A stretch of 64,000 nt of DNA from contig NZ_FOYN01000002.1 in the NCBI RefSeq assembly GCF_900111935.1, positions 853,373 to 917,372 on the forward strand, in the 5' to 3' direction. Shown in pieces: positions 40,998 through 48,846 of the stretch. The stretch's first letter is position 1. Every line of letters begins with the position of its first letter. The notes under the pieces are model-generated. The model had not been told where the DNA came from and made no database searches. It saw nothing but the letters and a program-made list of their open reading frames with translations. A program made the translations under genes and the position numbers. The DNA is from Halorubrum sodomense. GTDB taxonomy: Archaea; Halobacteriota; Halobacteria; Halobacteriales; Haloferacaceae.

Positions 40998-41040
40998 GTC
41001 GAGGGAGCGCGTCGACGACGGTCGCCGCTCCGGTCTCCGA

Positions 41041-42228
41041 TCACGGCCCCGCGGTCGAGACGATCTTGATCACGTCGCCCTCGGTCAGCTCGTGGTCCTC
41101 GCCGATCCGGCGCGAGGCGCGCGCGTCGACCGCGTGGAGGTACCCCTCGCCGATGTCGGAGTGGACCGCGTACGCGAGGTCGGGCGGGGTCGACCCCGCG
41201 GGCAGGAGGAAGGCGTCCGGGAGCACGTTTCCCGTCCCGTCCGTCCACTTGCCGGCGTCCTGGACCGGGTAGGCCGTGATCCGGTCGAGCAGGTCGTAGA
41301 CGGCCGCGTTCAGCGCCGTCTGAACCCCCGTCCCGCCGTGTTCGTCCATCGACCCGCGGAGCGCGTCGAGGCCGGCGCGCTGGTCGTCGGAGACGTCTCC
41401 GACGATCTCGAACGACTCGTCGCCCGGGTCGTAGTCGACCACGCCCGCCTCCGCGGCCCGCCGCAGGGCCAGTTCGCCGTCGGCGGTCGCGGGGATCACG
41501 GGCTTGTCGGTCCCCTCGCGGATCCGGTCGACCGCACCCGCCGGCGCCGCGTCGACCTTGTTCGCGACGACGACGATCGGCTTGGTGCGGCGGCGGACCG
41601 CCCGCGCGAGGGCCTCGCGGTCGTCGTCGGTCCAGGCCTTCGGGTCGTCGGGGTACTCCAGCCCGCGGAGGACGGCGGCCACGTCGCCCTCGGTCGCGCC
41701 GAACCCGGTGAGCATCTCCGAGAGCGCGGCCTCCAGGTCGAAGTCGGGCGCCCGGGACTTCCGCTCGACGCCCTCCCAGTTACCGTCGACGATGCCCGCG
41801 AGCCACAGGTCCATCTCCTCCTCGATGAAGTCCACGTCGTCGAGCGGATCGTGGCTCCCCACCTCGACGGGGTCGCCCTCGGCGTTCGTGGCGCCCGAGG
41901 CGTCGACGACGTTCAACACCGCGTCCGCGTTCGTCAGCTCGTCGAGGAACTGGTTGCCGAGCCCCTTTCCCTCGTGCGCGCCCGGCACGAGCCCGGCGAC
42001 GTCGAGCAGTTCGATCGGGACGTAGCGCGTCCCGTCGCGGCAGTTCTCGTTGCCACAGCGTTCGTCGCGGTCGAGACACGGACACTCGGTGCGGACGTGG
42101 GTCACCCCGCGGTTGGCGTCGATGGTCGTGAACGGGTAGTTCGCGACGTCGACGTCGGCCATCGTAGCGGCGGTATAAAATGTGGACTTGCCGGCGTTCG
42201 GCTTGCCCGCGAGCGCGACCGTGAGCAT
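41041..42228 (-). CDS. ychF: YchF/Obg-family redox-regulated ATPase
   Basis: 395 residues from the ATG at 42226-42228, which leads straight into the P-loop LAGKPNAGKSTFYTAA. Switch and later motifs: VANYPFTTIDANRGVTHVRT, a Cys-rich insert (ECPCLDRDERCGNENCRDG) typical of archaeal members, LLDVAGLVPGAHEGKGLGNQ, VLNVVDASG, VVVANKVDAAPAG, and a C-terminal TGS domain ending DVIKIVSTAGP. Family members bind ribosomes and hydrolyse ATP or GTP. Longer upstream readings pass through a dispersed repeat and are spurious. Confidence 0.93.
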   Translation of the reverse strand: MLTVALAGKPNAGKSTFYTAATMADVDVANYPFTTIDANRGVTHVRTECPCLDRDERCGNENCRDGTRYVPIELLDVAGLVPGAHEGKGLGNQFLDELTNADAVLNVVDASGATNAEGDPVEVGSHDPLDDVDFIEEEMDLWLAGIVDGNWEGVERKSRAPDFDLEAALSEMLTGFGATEGDVAAVLRGLEYPDDPKAWTDDDREALARAVRRRTKPIVVVANKVDAAPAGAVDRIREGTDKPVIPATADGELALRRAAEAGVVDYDPGDESFEIVGDVSDDQRAGLDALRGSMDEHGGTGVQTALNAAVYDLLDRITAYPVQDAGKWTDGTGNVLPDAFLLPAGSTPPDLAYAVHSDIGEGYLHAVDARASRRIGEDHELTEGDVIKIVSTAGP

Positions 42229-42327
42229 ACCCGACGGTCGCGGCCCCGCGAAAAGCGCCTTTCGGTCGAACGGAGCGACGTGAGCGAGACTCGAGGACAA
42301 GACGACAACCGATCGAGACCCCGTGGC

Positions 42328-42393
42328 GGCGCGTGCGGGTGAGCGCCCGACCGGCGCGTGCCGGTGAGTGCCCGACCGGCGCGTGCCGGCGAG
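42328..42393. repeat. 25-bp tandem repeat, about 2.6 copies
   Basis: Units at 42328-42352 and 42353-42377 differ at two positions, and a partial third unit spans 42378-42393. Each begins GGCGCGTGC and contains GGTGAG followed by CGCCCGACC or TGCCCGACC. It lies in the gap between ychF and msrA next to the partial dispersed element. Confidence 0.75.
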
Positions 42394-42490
42394 AGCTCGA
42401 AGACTCTCGCTGGAGTCGCGAGCGGTGCGAGGTGCGAGCGAAGCGAGCACCCCGATCGCGAGCGGTGAAACCGCGGGCAGCGAGCGACGG

Positions 42491-42545
42491 GGCCTCGGAG
42501 GTGTGAGGTCGCGGTGCCGTGCCGGGCGGGACTCGAAGGGGCAGT
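42491..42545 (-). repeat. Dispersed element, copy C (outer block only)
   Basis: Read on the minus strand, this keeps the conserved outer block (CTGCCCCTTCGAGTCCCGCC) and the following GGCACGGCACCGCGACCTCA segment found in copy B. The hairpin part is replaced by unrelated short inverted sequences, for example GCGGT/ACCGC around 42461-42473. A 7-bp hairpin TGGCGAG/CTCGCCA follows at 42544-42559. The remainder of 42229-42677 contains no gene. Confidence 0.6.
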
Positions 42546-42677
42546 GGCGAGGACTCGCCACAGGGGATCCGGTGGTGTTCGCCACAGGGCGCTTAATGGC
42601 GATAGACGCCCGGCGGCATCTTCGCTCTCGGTTCCGGCCGCGCGTGATTAATACGTCTGCGCCGCCAACGAGTGAGC

Positions 42678-43217
42678 ATGACGGACACCGAGACCGCGAC
42701 GGTCGGCGGCGGCTGCTTCTGGTGCGTCGAGGCGGCGTTCAAGGAACTCGACGGCGTCGAGCGCGTCACCTCCGGCTACGCCGGCGGCCACGCCGACGAC
42801 CCGGGCTACCGCGAGGTGTGTACCGGCAACACCGGCCACGCGGAGGTGGTTCAGGTCGAGTACGACGCCGACGCCCTGTCGTACGAGGAGATCCTCGAGG
42901 TGTTCTTCACCGTCCACGACCCGACGCAGTTGAACCGCCAGGGGCCGGACGTTGGCAGCCAGTACCGGTCGATCGTGCTCTACCACGACGACGAGCAGCG
43001 TCGGCTCGCCGAGGAGTACGTCGCGGCGCTCGACGAGGAGGGCGGCTACGACGACGAGGTCGTCACCGAGGTCGAGCCGCTGGAGACGTTCTACCGGGCC
43101 GAGGAGAAACATCAGGACTACTTCGAGAAGAACCCGGCCGACGCCTACTGTACGATGCACGCGCAGCCGAAGGTGGAGAAGGTCCGCGAGCGCTTCCGCG
43201 AGAAGGTGAAGGCGTAA
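42678..43217 (+). CDS. msrA: Peptide methionine-S-sulfoxide reductase MsrA
   Basis: 179 residues from the ATG at 42678 (a GTG two codons upstream is possible). Reduces the S-epimer of methionine sulfoxide in proteins. Catalytic GGGCFWCVEAAF with the nucleophilic Cys, then VERVTSGYAGGHADDPGYRE, CTGNTGHAEVVQVEYD, FFTVHDPTQLNRQGPDVGSQ and YRSIVLYH. A C-terminal Cys in DAYCTMHAQPKV may act as resolving cysteine. Length is normal. It is transcribed alone, with GATTAATACG about 25-30 bp upstream as TATA. Confidence 0.95.
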   Translation: MTDTETATVGGGCFWCVEAAFKELDGVERVTSGYAGGHADDPGYREVCTGNTGHAEVVQVEYDADALSYEEILEVFFTVHDPTQLNRQGPDVGSQYRSIVLYHDDEQRRLAEEYVAALDEEGGYDDEVVTEVEPLETFYRAEEKHQDYFEKNPADAYCTMHAQPKVEKVRERFREKVKA

Positions 43218-43301
43218 GGATCGATACGGACCACCGCCGAAGCCTCATTCGTTTGTTTATAACAGTTGAACGCAGATCGACGGGGAACACCGCTAAAGCC
43301 C

Positions 43302-43397
43302 CAGTCGTGCGGGCGTCGCACGCTCGCTGCGCGCTTCGGTCGTTCGCTTCGCTCACTCCCTCCAGTGCTTACGTCGCCTGCGACGCCCGCACGACTG
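43302..43397. repeat. 19-bp inverted repeat joined to dispersed element copy D
   Basis: The 19-bp arm at 43302-43320 is perfectly complementary to that at 43379-43397 (CAGTCGTGCGGGCGTCGCA and its reverse complement), enclosing 58 bp. The right arm ends exactly where the conserved outer block of copy D begins. Confidence 0.8.
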
Positions 43398-43540
43398 CCC
43401 CTTCGATTCCCACCCGCACAGCACGGCAACGCACCTCTCACCTCCCCAGCCTCGTCGGCCTCCCTCCGCTTCGGTCGGCCGACTCCCTCGCGCGCGCTCC
43501 TCGCGGCCGCCTTTGGCGGCCACTCGGAGGCACACGCCAC
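43396..43540 (+). repeat. Dispersed two-hairpin element, copy D
   Basis: Full-length copy between msrA and the phosphoesterase gene. The conserved block starts TGCCCCTTCGATTCCCACCC at 43396. Hairpin I is GTCGGCC (43454-43460) with GGCCGAC (43477-43483). Hairpin II is GGCCGCC (43505-43511) with GGCGGCC (43515-43521), loop TTT. The end block is ACTCGGAGGC. The rest of the 430-bp gap has no gene; CCTATTTAAACCCC (43549-43562) may be a promoter for the phosphoesterase. Confidence 0.8.
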
Positions 43541-43647
43541 CGCGAATGCCTATTTAAACCCCTCTCGGAACCCCACGACCCCGCCACCCGTCCCACAACA
43601 CCCTCCCGCCGCAACCTATTCCCTGCCGCCGATCGAATCCCCTCGCG

Positions 43648-44328
43648 ATGAAGATCGGCCTCATCTCGGACGTTCACGCGAACCTCCCCGCGCTGGAGAC
43701 GGTGCTCGACGACATGCCCGCGGTCGACCGGATCTACTGCGCTGGCGACGTGGTCGGTTACAACCCGTGGCCGGCCGAGTGCGTCGAACGCGTGCGCGAG
43801 GTCGCGACCGCGACGGTCCGGGGGAACCACGACCGCACCGTCGAGACCCCGGAGCGCTACGGCGCCAACCGGATGGCCGAGGCGGGCCTCGAACACGCGA
43901 AGGCGTCCCTCTCGGACGACCAGCGCGAGTGGATCGGCGACCTCCCGCGAGCGGAGACGTTCGCGGGCGACCGGTACCTGCTCGTCCACTCGCACCCCGC
44001 CGCCGAGCGCGAGGACGCCTACGTCTACCCGGAGGAGTTCCCGACCCTCGACCGCCACATGGGCGAATACGCCGGCATCGTCCTCGGCCACACCCACGTT
44101 CAGGGGTGCCGCGAGGTGGCCGGCGGCTTCGTGTGTAACCCCGGCAGCGTCGGCCAGCCGCGCGACGGCGACCCCCGGGCCGGGTACGCGGTCCTCGACA
44201 CGACGGCCGAGGGAGTCGACGCGGTCGAGACGCACCGCGTGGAGTACGACGTCGACCGCGTCGCCGAGGCGGTCCGCGAGGCCGATCTCCCGGAAACGAC
44301 CGCGGAGCGGCTCTACGAGGGGAAGTGA
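43648..44328 (+). CDS. Metallophosphoesterase (YfcE/MJ0936-like)
   Basis: 226 residues with dimetal phosphoesterase motifs in order: LISDVHANLPALETVLDD (DxH), IYCAGDVVGYNPWPAECVER (GD), TVRGNHDRTVE (GNHD), LLVHSHPA (H), IVLGHTHVQG (GHxH), ending with FVCNPGSVGQPRDGDPRAGY. The last motif is typical of small archaeal and bacterial phosphodiesterases acting on cyclic nucleotides or model substrates. The physiological substrate is unknown. It ends next to the convergent prolyl oligopeptidase gene, with one base between their stops. Confidence 0.9.
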   Translation: MKIGLISDVHANLPALETVLDDMPAVDRIYCAGDVVGYNPWPAECVERVREVATATVRGNHDRTVETPERYGANRMAEAGLEHAKASLSDDQREWIGDLPRAETFAGDRYLLVHSHPAAEREDAYVYPEEFPTLDRHMGEYAGIVLGHTHVQGCREVAGGFVCNPGSVGQPRDGDPRAGYAVLDTTAEGVDAVETHRVEYDVDRVAEAVREADLPETTAERLYEGK

Positions 44329-44329
44329 G

Positions 44330-46513
44330 TCACTCGGCGTTCGCGGCGTCGCGGTCGTCGGCCCCGGGCTCGATCCCTAACTGCTCGTAGCAGAACGCCC
44401 ACGAGTCCGTCTGCTCGTCGACGACCATCGAGGCGGGCTTGCCGACGCCGTGGCCGGTGGCCGACTTCGTCCGCAACAGGAACGGGCCGCCCGCGGCCTC
44501 GTTCTGGAGCCGCGCGGTCATCTTCCGGGCGTGCGAGGGGTGGACGCGCGTGTCGCTCGCGGCCGTGGTGAAGTAGACGGGCGGATGGGTCGCGTCGGGG
44601 TCGACGTTGTGGTACGGGGAGTACGCCCGGAGGTACTCGAACGCCGCCGGGTCCTCCGGGTGGCCGTACTCCGTCGTCCACGACTCGCCGAGCAGGAAGC
44701 GGTGGAACCGGAGCATGTCCAGCAGCGGGACCGCGCACTGCGCGGCCGCCCACAGGTCCGGGCGCTGGGTGACGACCGCGCCGACCGAGAGCCCGCCGTT
44801 CGACCCGCCGGCGACCGCCAGGTGGTCCGTGTCGGTCAGTTCGGACTCGCAGAGACCCTCCCCGGCCGCGACGAAGTCGTCGAAGGTGTGCTGTTTTTCG
44901 GCCAGCATGCCGGCCTCGTGCCACGGCTCGCCGTACTCGTACCCGCCGCGGGCGCACACCGCCGCGAACGCGCCGCCGTCCGCGAGGAACGGCAGCCGGA
45001 ACCGGCCGAACGAGGGCGTGACGCTGTTCCGGAACCCGCCGTAGCCGTACAGGAGCGTCGGGCGCGGGCCGTCGACGGCGACGTCCTCGCGGTAACAGAC
45101 GAAGACCGGGACCTCGGCGCCGTCCGTCGAGTCCACGAACCGCTGTTCGACGACGAGGTCGTCGGGGACGGAGAGGTCGACCGAATCGATCGCGGTCGGC
45201 CCGGCTTCGGTGTCTTCACCGCCGTCGTCGAGGTCGAGCCCGCGGACCGCCGGGGGCCGGTCGAAGCCGGTGAGCCCGAAGAACGCCTCCGGCGCGTCGC
45301 GTGCCCCGGAGACCCACGTGACGGAGCAGTACGACGGCAGCGACACGTCGCGACGGTGCGTCCCGTCGCGGTCGTGGACGGAGAGCCGCGAGTGCGCGTC
45401 GCGCTGCCGGTGGACGAGGAGGCGCTCGGGGGTCGGCACGACCGACTGGATGATCCCCTCGCCGCCGGGGAGGACCTCCCGGCACTCCTCGAACGAGAGG
45501 CCGCCCTCGCGGAAGCGGTCGACGGAGCAGGCGAGCAGCCGGCGCCGCGGCGCGCCGTGGTCGGTCGAGACGAACGCCGTTCCCCCGTGGAACTGGACCG
45601 ACGTCTCGGCGTCGGTGTCGGTCAGGACCGGTCTGAGCTCCCCGTCGACGTGGACGTACCACTCGGTGCCGCCGACCATCTCGGAGAAGGCGACCGCGAG
45701 CAGCCCCGAGTCGGGGTCGACCGTGACCCGCGGCCAGACGTGCTGATCGTCGTGTTCGAGCAGGACCGTCTCCGCCTCGGGACCGTCCGCGAGCCGGAAA
45801 CGCCGGATCTCCTTGTCCATCTGCGCGCCGTCGGCCGCGCCGCCGGTGGCGACGTAGACGAACCCCTCGCCGTCGGCCGCCCACGCGAGGCTCCCCGCGT
45901 TGACGCGGCCGCGCTCGGGGAGGACGGCGACCTCCTCGACGCCCGGGCCGTAGCCGTCGTCCCCCGCGGCCTCGGGGTCGTCGGCGTCGGCGGTCGACCC
46001 CGCTTCGCTCGGGTCGGGCACCGAGAGGACGCGCACGTCGTAGTTCTCGTCGCCGCCCTCGGTGACGCCGACGGCGACGCGCTCGCCGTCGTGGGACGGG
46101 ACGTACCACGCCATCGACCTGGGCGGGCCGTCGCCGTCGCGGTTCGCCGGCCACGCGTTCGGGTCGACGAGGACGCGGTTCTCGCCGTCGGGCGCGTCGC
46201 GGACCACGAGGCGGGCGTGGTCGTCCCCCGGTTCGCGGACCGTCGCGAAGTACCGCCCCTCGCGAACGGTTATCGGGCCGTAGTCGGCCACCTCGACGAG
46301 GTCCTCGAAGCGCGGGCGAAGCCGGTCCCGGAGCCCGTCGTCAAGGACGGCGTCGACGTGGGCGTTCTGCGCGTCGACCCAGTCGTCGACCGCCGCGCCG
46401 TCGCCTTCGAGCCACCGGTACGGGTCGTCGACGTCGACCCCGTGAAGCGTCTCCGTGACGACCTCTCGCTTCGTCTCCGGCGGAGAGCGGGCCGGAACGG
46501 ATTCGCGTGACAT
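44330..46513 (-). CDS. Prolyl oligopeptidase family (S9A) serine peptidase
   Basis: 727 residues, the full length of cytosolic prolyl oligopeptidases. N-terminal HGVDVDDPYRWLEGD, then a seven-bladed propeller (residues 75-440) with repeated strands such as GEGFVYVATGG. The alpha/beta-hydrolase part has YGYGGFRNSVTPSF, GAFAAVCARGGYEYGEPWHE, nucleophile Ser571 in AVAGGSNGGL, Asp654 in AASDTRVHPSHA and His688 in TGHGVGKP. No signal peptide, so it cleaves short proline-containing peptides inside the cell. It is likely monocistronic. Confidence 0.93.
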   Translation of the reverse strand: MSRESVPARSPPETKREVVTETLHGVDVDDPYRWLEGDGAAVDDWVDAQNAHVDAVLDDGLRDRLRPRFEDLVEVADYGPITVREGRYFATVREPGDDHARLVVRDAPDGENRVLVDPNAWPANRDGDGPPRSMAWYVPSHDGERVAVGVTEGGDENYDVRVLSVPDPSEAGSTADADDPEAAGDDGYGPGVEEVAVLPERGRVNAGSLAWAADGEGFVYVATGGAADGAQMDKEIRRFRLADGPEAETVLLEHDDQHVWPRVTVDPDSGLLAVAFSEMVGGTEWYVHVDGELRPVLTDTDAETSVQFHGGTAFVSTDHGAPRRRLLACSVDRFREGGLSFEECREVLPGGEGIIQSVVPTPERLLVHRQRDAHSRLSVHDRDGTHRRDVSLPSYCSVTWVSGARDAPEAFFGLTGFDRPPAVRGLDLDDGGEDTEAGPTAIDSVDLSVPDDLVVEQRFVDSTDGAEVPVFVCYREDVAVDGPRPTLLYGYGGFRNSVTPSFGRFRLPFLADGGAFAAVCARGGYEYGEPWHEAGMLAEKQHTFDDFVAAGEGLCESELTDTDHLAVAGGSNGGLSVGAVVTQRPDLWAAAQCAVPLLDMLRFHRFLLGESWTTEYGHPEDPAAFEYLRAYSPYHNVDPDATHPPVYFTTAASDTRVHPSHARKMTARLQNEAAGGPFLLRTKSATGHGVGKPASMVVDEQTDSWAFCYEQLGIEPGADDRDAANAE

Positions 46514-46629
46514 ACGGACCGGTGTCGCCGGCGACGCAAAACCGCTGGGGTCGCGGCGGCCGAGACCGCTGATCCGCCGGTCTCGCGGGCGACGAGGCGG
46601 CGGTTACGGTCGAGGGCCGACCGGGAGCC

Positions 46630-46947
46630 TCACGCCCACAGGCCCGCGACGAACAGCAGGTTCCGCGCGGCGACCGCGAGCGAGAGGGCGCCGACGCCCG
46701 CGCACATCAAGGTCGCGACGAACCGCCGCGTGCCGCCGGCGACCGCGACCGGAACGCCGATGACGGCCATCCCGACGACCTTCGTGAGGAGCATCCCGCC
46801 GAAGAGCCCGAACCGGGCGATGAACAGGCGACCGACCGGCGAGCCCTCGACGTACTCGCTGCCGGAGAGCGCGACGTACGTCGTTCCGACGTCCGCGGCG
46901 GCCCCGGCGATCAGGAGACCGACGGCGAGGGCGAGACGAGAGGGCAC
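46630..46947 (-). CDS. DUF5658-like small membrane protein
   Basis: 105 residues from a GTG at 46945-46947 (MPSRLALAVGLLIAGAAADV); the very long frame further upstream is a shadow of the flavoprotein gene on the other strand. Three or four membrane helices. GTTYVALSGSEYVEGSPVGR, with the pattern TTYxxL...E(G/N)xP(V/I)(A/G)R between helices 1 and 2, is diagnostic of DUF5658-type proteins. Function unknown. ATAAACTT (about 46974-46981) lies about 30 bp upstream as TATA. Confidence 0.75.
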   Translation of the reverse strand: MPSRLALAVGLLIAGAAADVGTTYVALSGSEYVEGSPVGRLFIARFGLFGGMLLTKVVGMAVIGVPVAVAGGTRRFVATLMCAGVGALSLAVAARNLLFVAGLWA

Positions 46948-47115
46948 TGGCCGACCGAACGCGGTGCGAAGGCATAAACTTCGGGGCACGCGGTCGGGTC
47001 GTGACCACGCCGACGCCGAGAGCCCGTGACGCGCTGCGACCCGAACGACCGTGGCTGGTCGCGGTCCGCGCACAGCACGGGGCGATTTAAACCGCCGCAT
47101 CACGTACGATCGGTA

Positions 47116-48195
47116 ATGAGTTCGTCCGACGACGAGTACGAGATTGCGGTGGTCGGCGGCGGGCCGGCCGGGCTGACGACCGCGCTGTACGGGGCCCGAC
47201 TGGGCCACGAGACGGTGCTGATCGACCGCGGCGGCGGCCGCGCGGCGATGATGGCCGACACCCACAACGTGATCGGCGTCACGGAGGACGTGTCCGGCAA
47301 CGAGCTGCTCGCGACCGGCCGCGAGCAGGTGGAGTCGTACGGCGGCACCTTCGTTCAGGACTTCGTCACGGACGCCGTCGAGACCGACGACGGCCGCTTC
47401 CGGCTGACGACGAGCGACGACGAGATCCTCGCGGACCGCGTCGTGCTCGCCACCGGGTTCTCCGACGAGCGCCCCGACCCGCCGCTGCCGCGGAACGCGA
47501 AGGGGCTCCACTGGTGTCTCCACTGCGACGCCTACATGTTCGTCGACGAGCCGGTGTACGTGATGGGGCACGGCGAGGCCGCCGCCCACGTCGCGATGAT
47601 CATGCTGAACATGACCGACGACGTGGACCTCCTGACCCGCGGCGCGGAGCCGACGTGGAGCGACGAGACGGCCGCCCAACTGGAGGCGCACCCCGTCGAG
47701 ATCGTTCACGAGGACGTCACCGGCATCGAGAACGACCCGGACTCCGGCTGGCTGGAGGCGATGGAGTTCGAGGACGGCACCCGGCGCGAGTATCGCGGCG
47801 GGTTCCCGATGTACGGCTCCGACTACAACACCTCGCTCGCGGAGGGGCTCGGCTGCGACCTCACCGACGGCGGGGAAGTCGACGTCGACGACCACGGGCG
47901 CACCAGCGAGGACGGCGTGTTCGCGGTCGGCGACGTGACGCCGGGCCACAACCAGGTGCCCGTCGCGATGGGGCAAGGCGCGAAGGCCGGCATCGCGCTC
48001 CACAAGAGCCTCCGCGACTTCCCGCGCTCGACCGAGGAGATCGCGCGCGACGGTCCCGTCGACGCCGACGAGGTGCCCGCGATCCCGCCGGACCTCATGG
48101 CGACTGCCGTCGCCCACGAGGGGCACGCCGGCGGCCCGCGGACGGAGGTGGCCGAGACGGACGACGCCGAGGCGCCGGCTGCCGACGACGACTGA
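47116..48195 (+). CDS. Thioredoxin-reductase-like FAD/NAD(P) oxidoreductase
   Basis: 359 residues from the ATG at 47116. FAD-binding VVGGGPAGLTTALYGARLGH, then VLIDRGGGRAAMMADTHNVI. The redox pair lies in GLHWCLHCDAYMFVDEP (C-L-H-C), in the place of the CAxC of thioredoxin reductases. The NAD(P)-binding half has VYVMGHGEAAAHVAMIML, with GHGEAA in the pyridine-nucleotide loop. FAD closure is GVFAVGDVTPGHNQVPVAMG. The two-residue spacing and His suggest a disulfide oxidoreductase with an unusual partner. The C-terminal 30 residues are acidic and unstructured. Confidence 0.87.
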   Translation: MSSSDDEYEIAVVGGGPAGLTTALYGARLGHETVLIDRGGGRAAMMADTHNVIGVTEDVSGNELLATGREQVESYGGTFVQDFVTDAVETDDGRFRLTTSDDEILADRVVLATGFSDERPDPPLPRNAKGLHWCLHCDAYMFVDEPVYVMGHGEAAAHVAMIMLNMTDDVDLLTRGAEPTWSDETAAQLEAHPVEIVHEDVTGIENDPDSGWLEAMEFEDGTRREYRGGFPMYGSDYNTSLAEGLGCDLTDGGEVDVDDHGRTSEDGVFAVGDVTPGHNQVPVAMGQGAKAGIALHKSLRDFPRSTEEIARDGPVDADEVPAIPPDLMATAVAHEGHAGGPRTEVAETDDAEAPAADDD

Positions 48196-48313
48196 TTCGC
48201 GCTTCCGGCGGCCCCCGGGTCGACACGCTGACCGGGCCGGGCGTCCGACGTGAGACCGGCGCGCGGGGACGCCGAGAGGAACGCGGAGGCGACGCTCTTC
48301 CGAGCGGGCCGTA

Positions 48314-48370
48314 GTTACAGAAGAGAATTTCGGTAACGCGCGTTACAGAAATGTAATTCAGATTATATTT
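48314..48370 (+). promoter_or_regulatory. Palindrome-rich promoter of the 48401 gene
   Basis: A perfect 14-bp palindrome GTAACGCGCGTTAC (48333-48346) lies between two near-identical GTTACAGAA sites (48314-48322 and 48342-48350). A TATA box TTATATTT (48363-48370) lies about 34 bp before the ATG. The arrangement of repeated GTTAC half-sites just upstream of TATA suggests a repressor- or activator-controlled gene. Confidence 0.55.
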
Positions 48371-48400
48371 AACTTCCCGTAGTGCCTTTCATCGGTTGCG

Positions 48401-48658
48401 ATGCAACACGGACCACTCGATCCGCCGATCGGCGACCATCAGGGGCCAAGCGGCCCGCGAACGCTATCCGGACTCGCCGCGTTCACCCTCCTCGCGGCGT
48501 TCGTCGTCGGGACCCTGCTCGTCCCGGCGGTCGGCATCGCAGCCGTCGTCGCGGCGGCGGCCGTCGGCGTCGGTCGCGAGGCGTACCGACGCCGCGAAGC
48601 CGGTCGGCAGCCCCCCGCTGACGCGTCGCCTTCCGAACCGCGGCCGCGCCCGGACTGA
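48401..48658 (+). CDS. Small membrane protein of unknown function
   Basis: 85 residues: a hydrophilic start (MQHGPLDPPIGDHQGPSGPR), one long or two short membrane helices (residues 22-55), then a basic-to-acidic C-terminus (REAYRRREAGRQ, ending PRPD). The strong AT-rich promoter with palindromes is unusual for such a small gene and supports it being real. No recognised family. It lies between the flavoprotein and an ArsR-like regulator, both on the same strand. Confidence 0.62.
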   Translation: MQHGPLDPPIGDHQGPSGPRTLSGLAAFTLLAAFVVGTLLVPAVGIAAVVAAAAVGVGREAYRRREAGRQPPADASPSEPRPRPD

Positions 48659-48846
48659 GCCGACGGATCGGCTCCGAGCGCACCGACGCCGCGGTTCGCC
48701 GCCACCGACTCGCAAATACCGACACCCTCCGACCGGCCCGCCTCGGCGGCCCGCGAGCGCCGTCGACACGCCCGGCGGTTCGGCGGTCGCGCGTCGCGCC
48801 GAGGGCCGGCCGAAACACTAAGTCGGACCTCTCGGATGGTGTCGGT

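Noticed and set aside
42328..42393. Possible CRISPR array
   Set aside because: The units are contiguous without spacers, and there are fewer than three full copies. No cas genes are in the window.
41041..42585. Long version of YchF starting at 42585
   Set aside because: The extension translates repeat copy C and the 25-bp tandem array. The P-loop starts at the downstream ATG 42228.
46630..48126. 498-residue minus-strand frame across the flavoprotein gene
   Set aside because: Only the last 105 codons (DUF5658-like) have protein character. The rest is the antisense of the oxidoreductase gene and is Val/Arg/Asp-rich shadow sequence.
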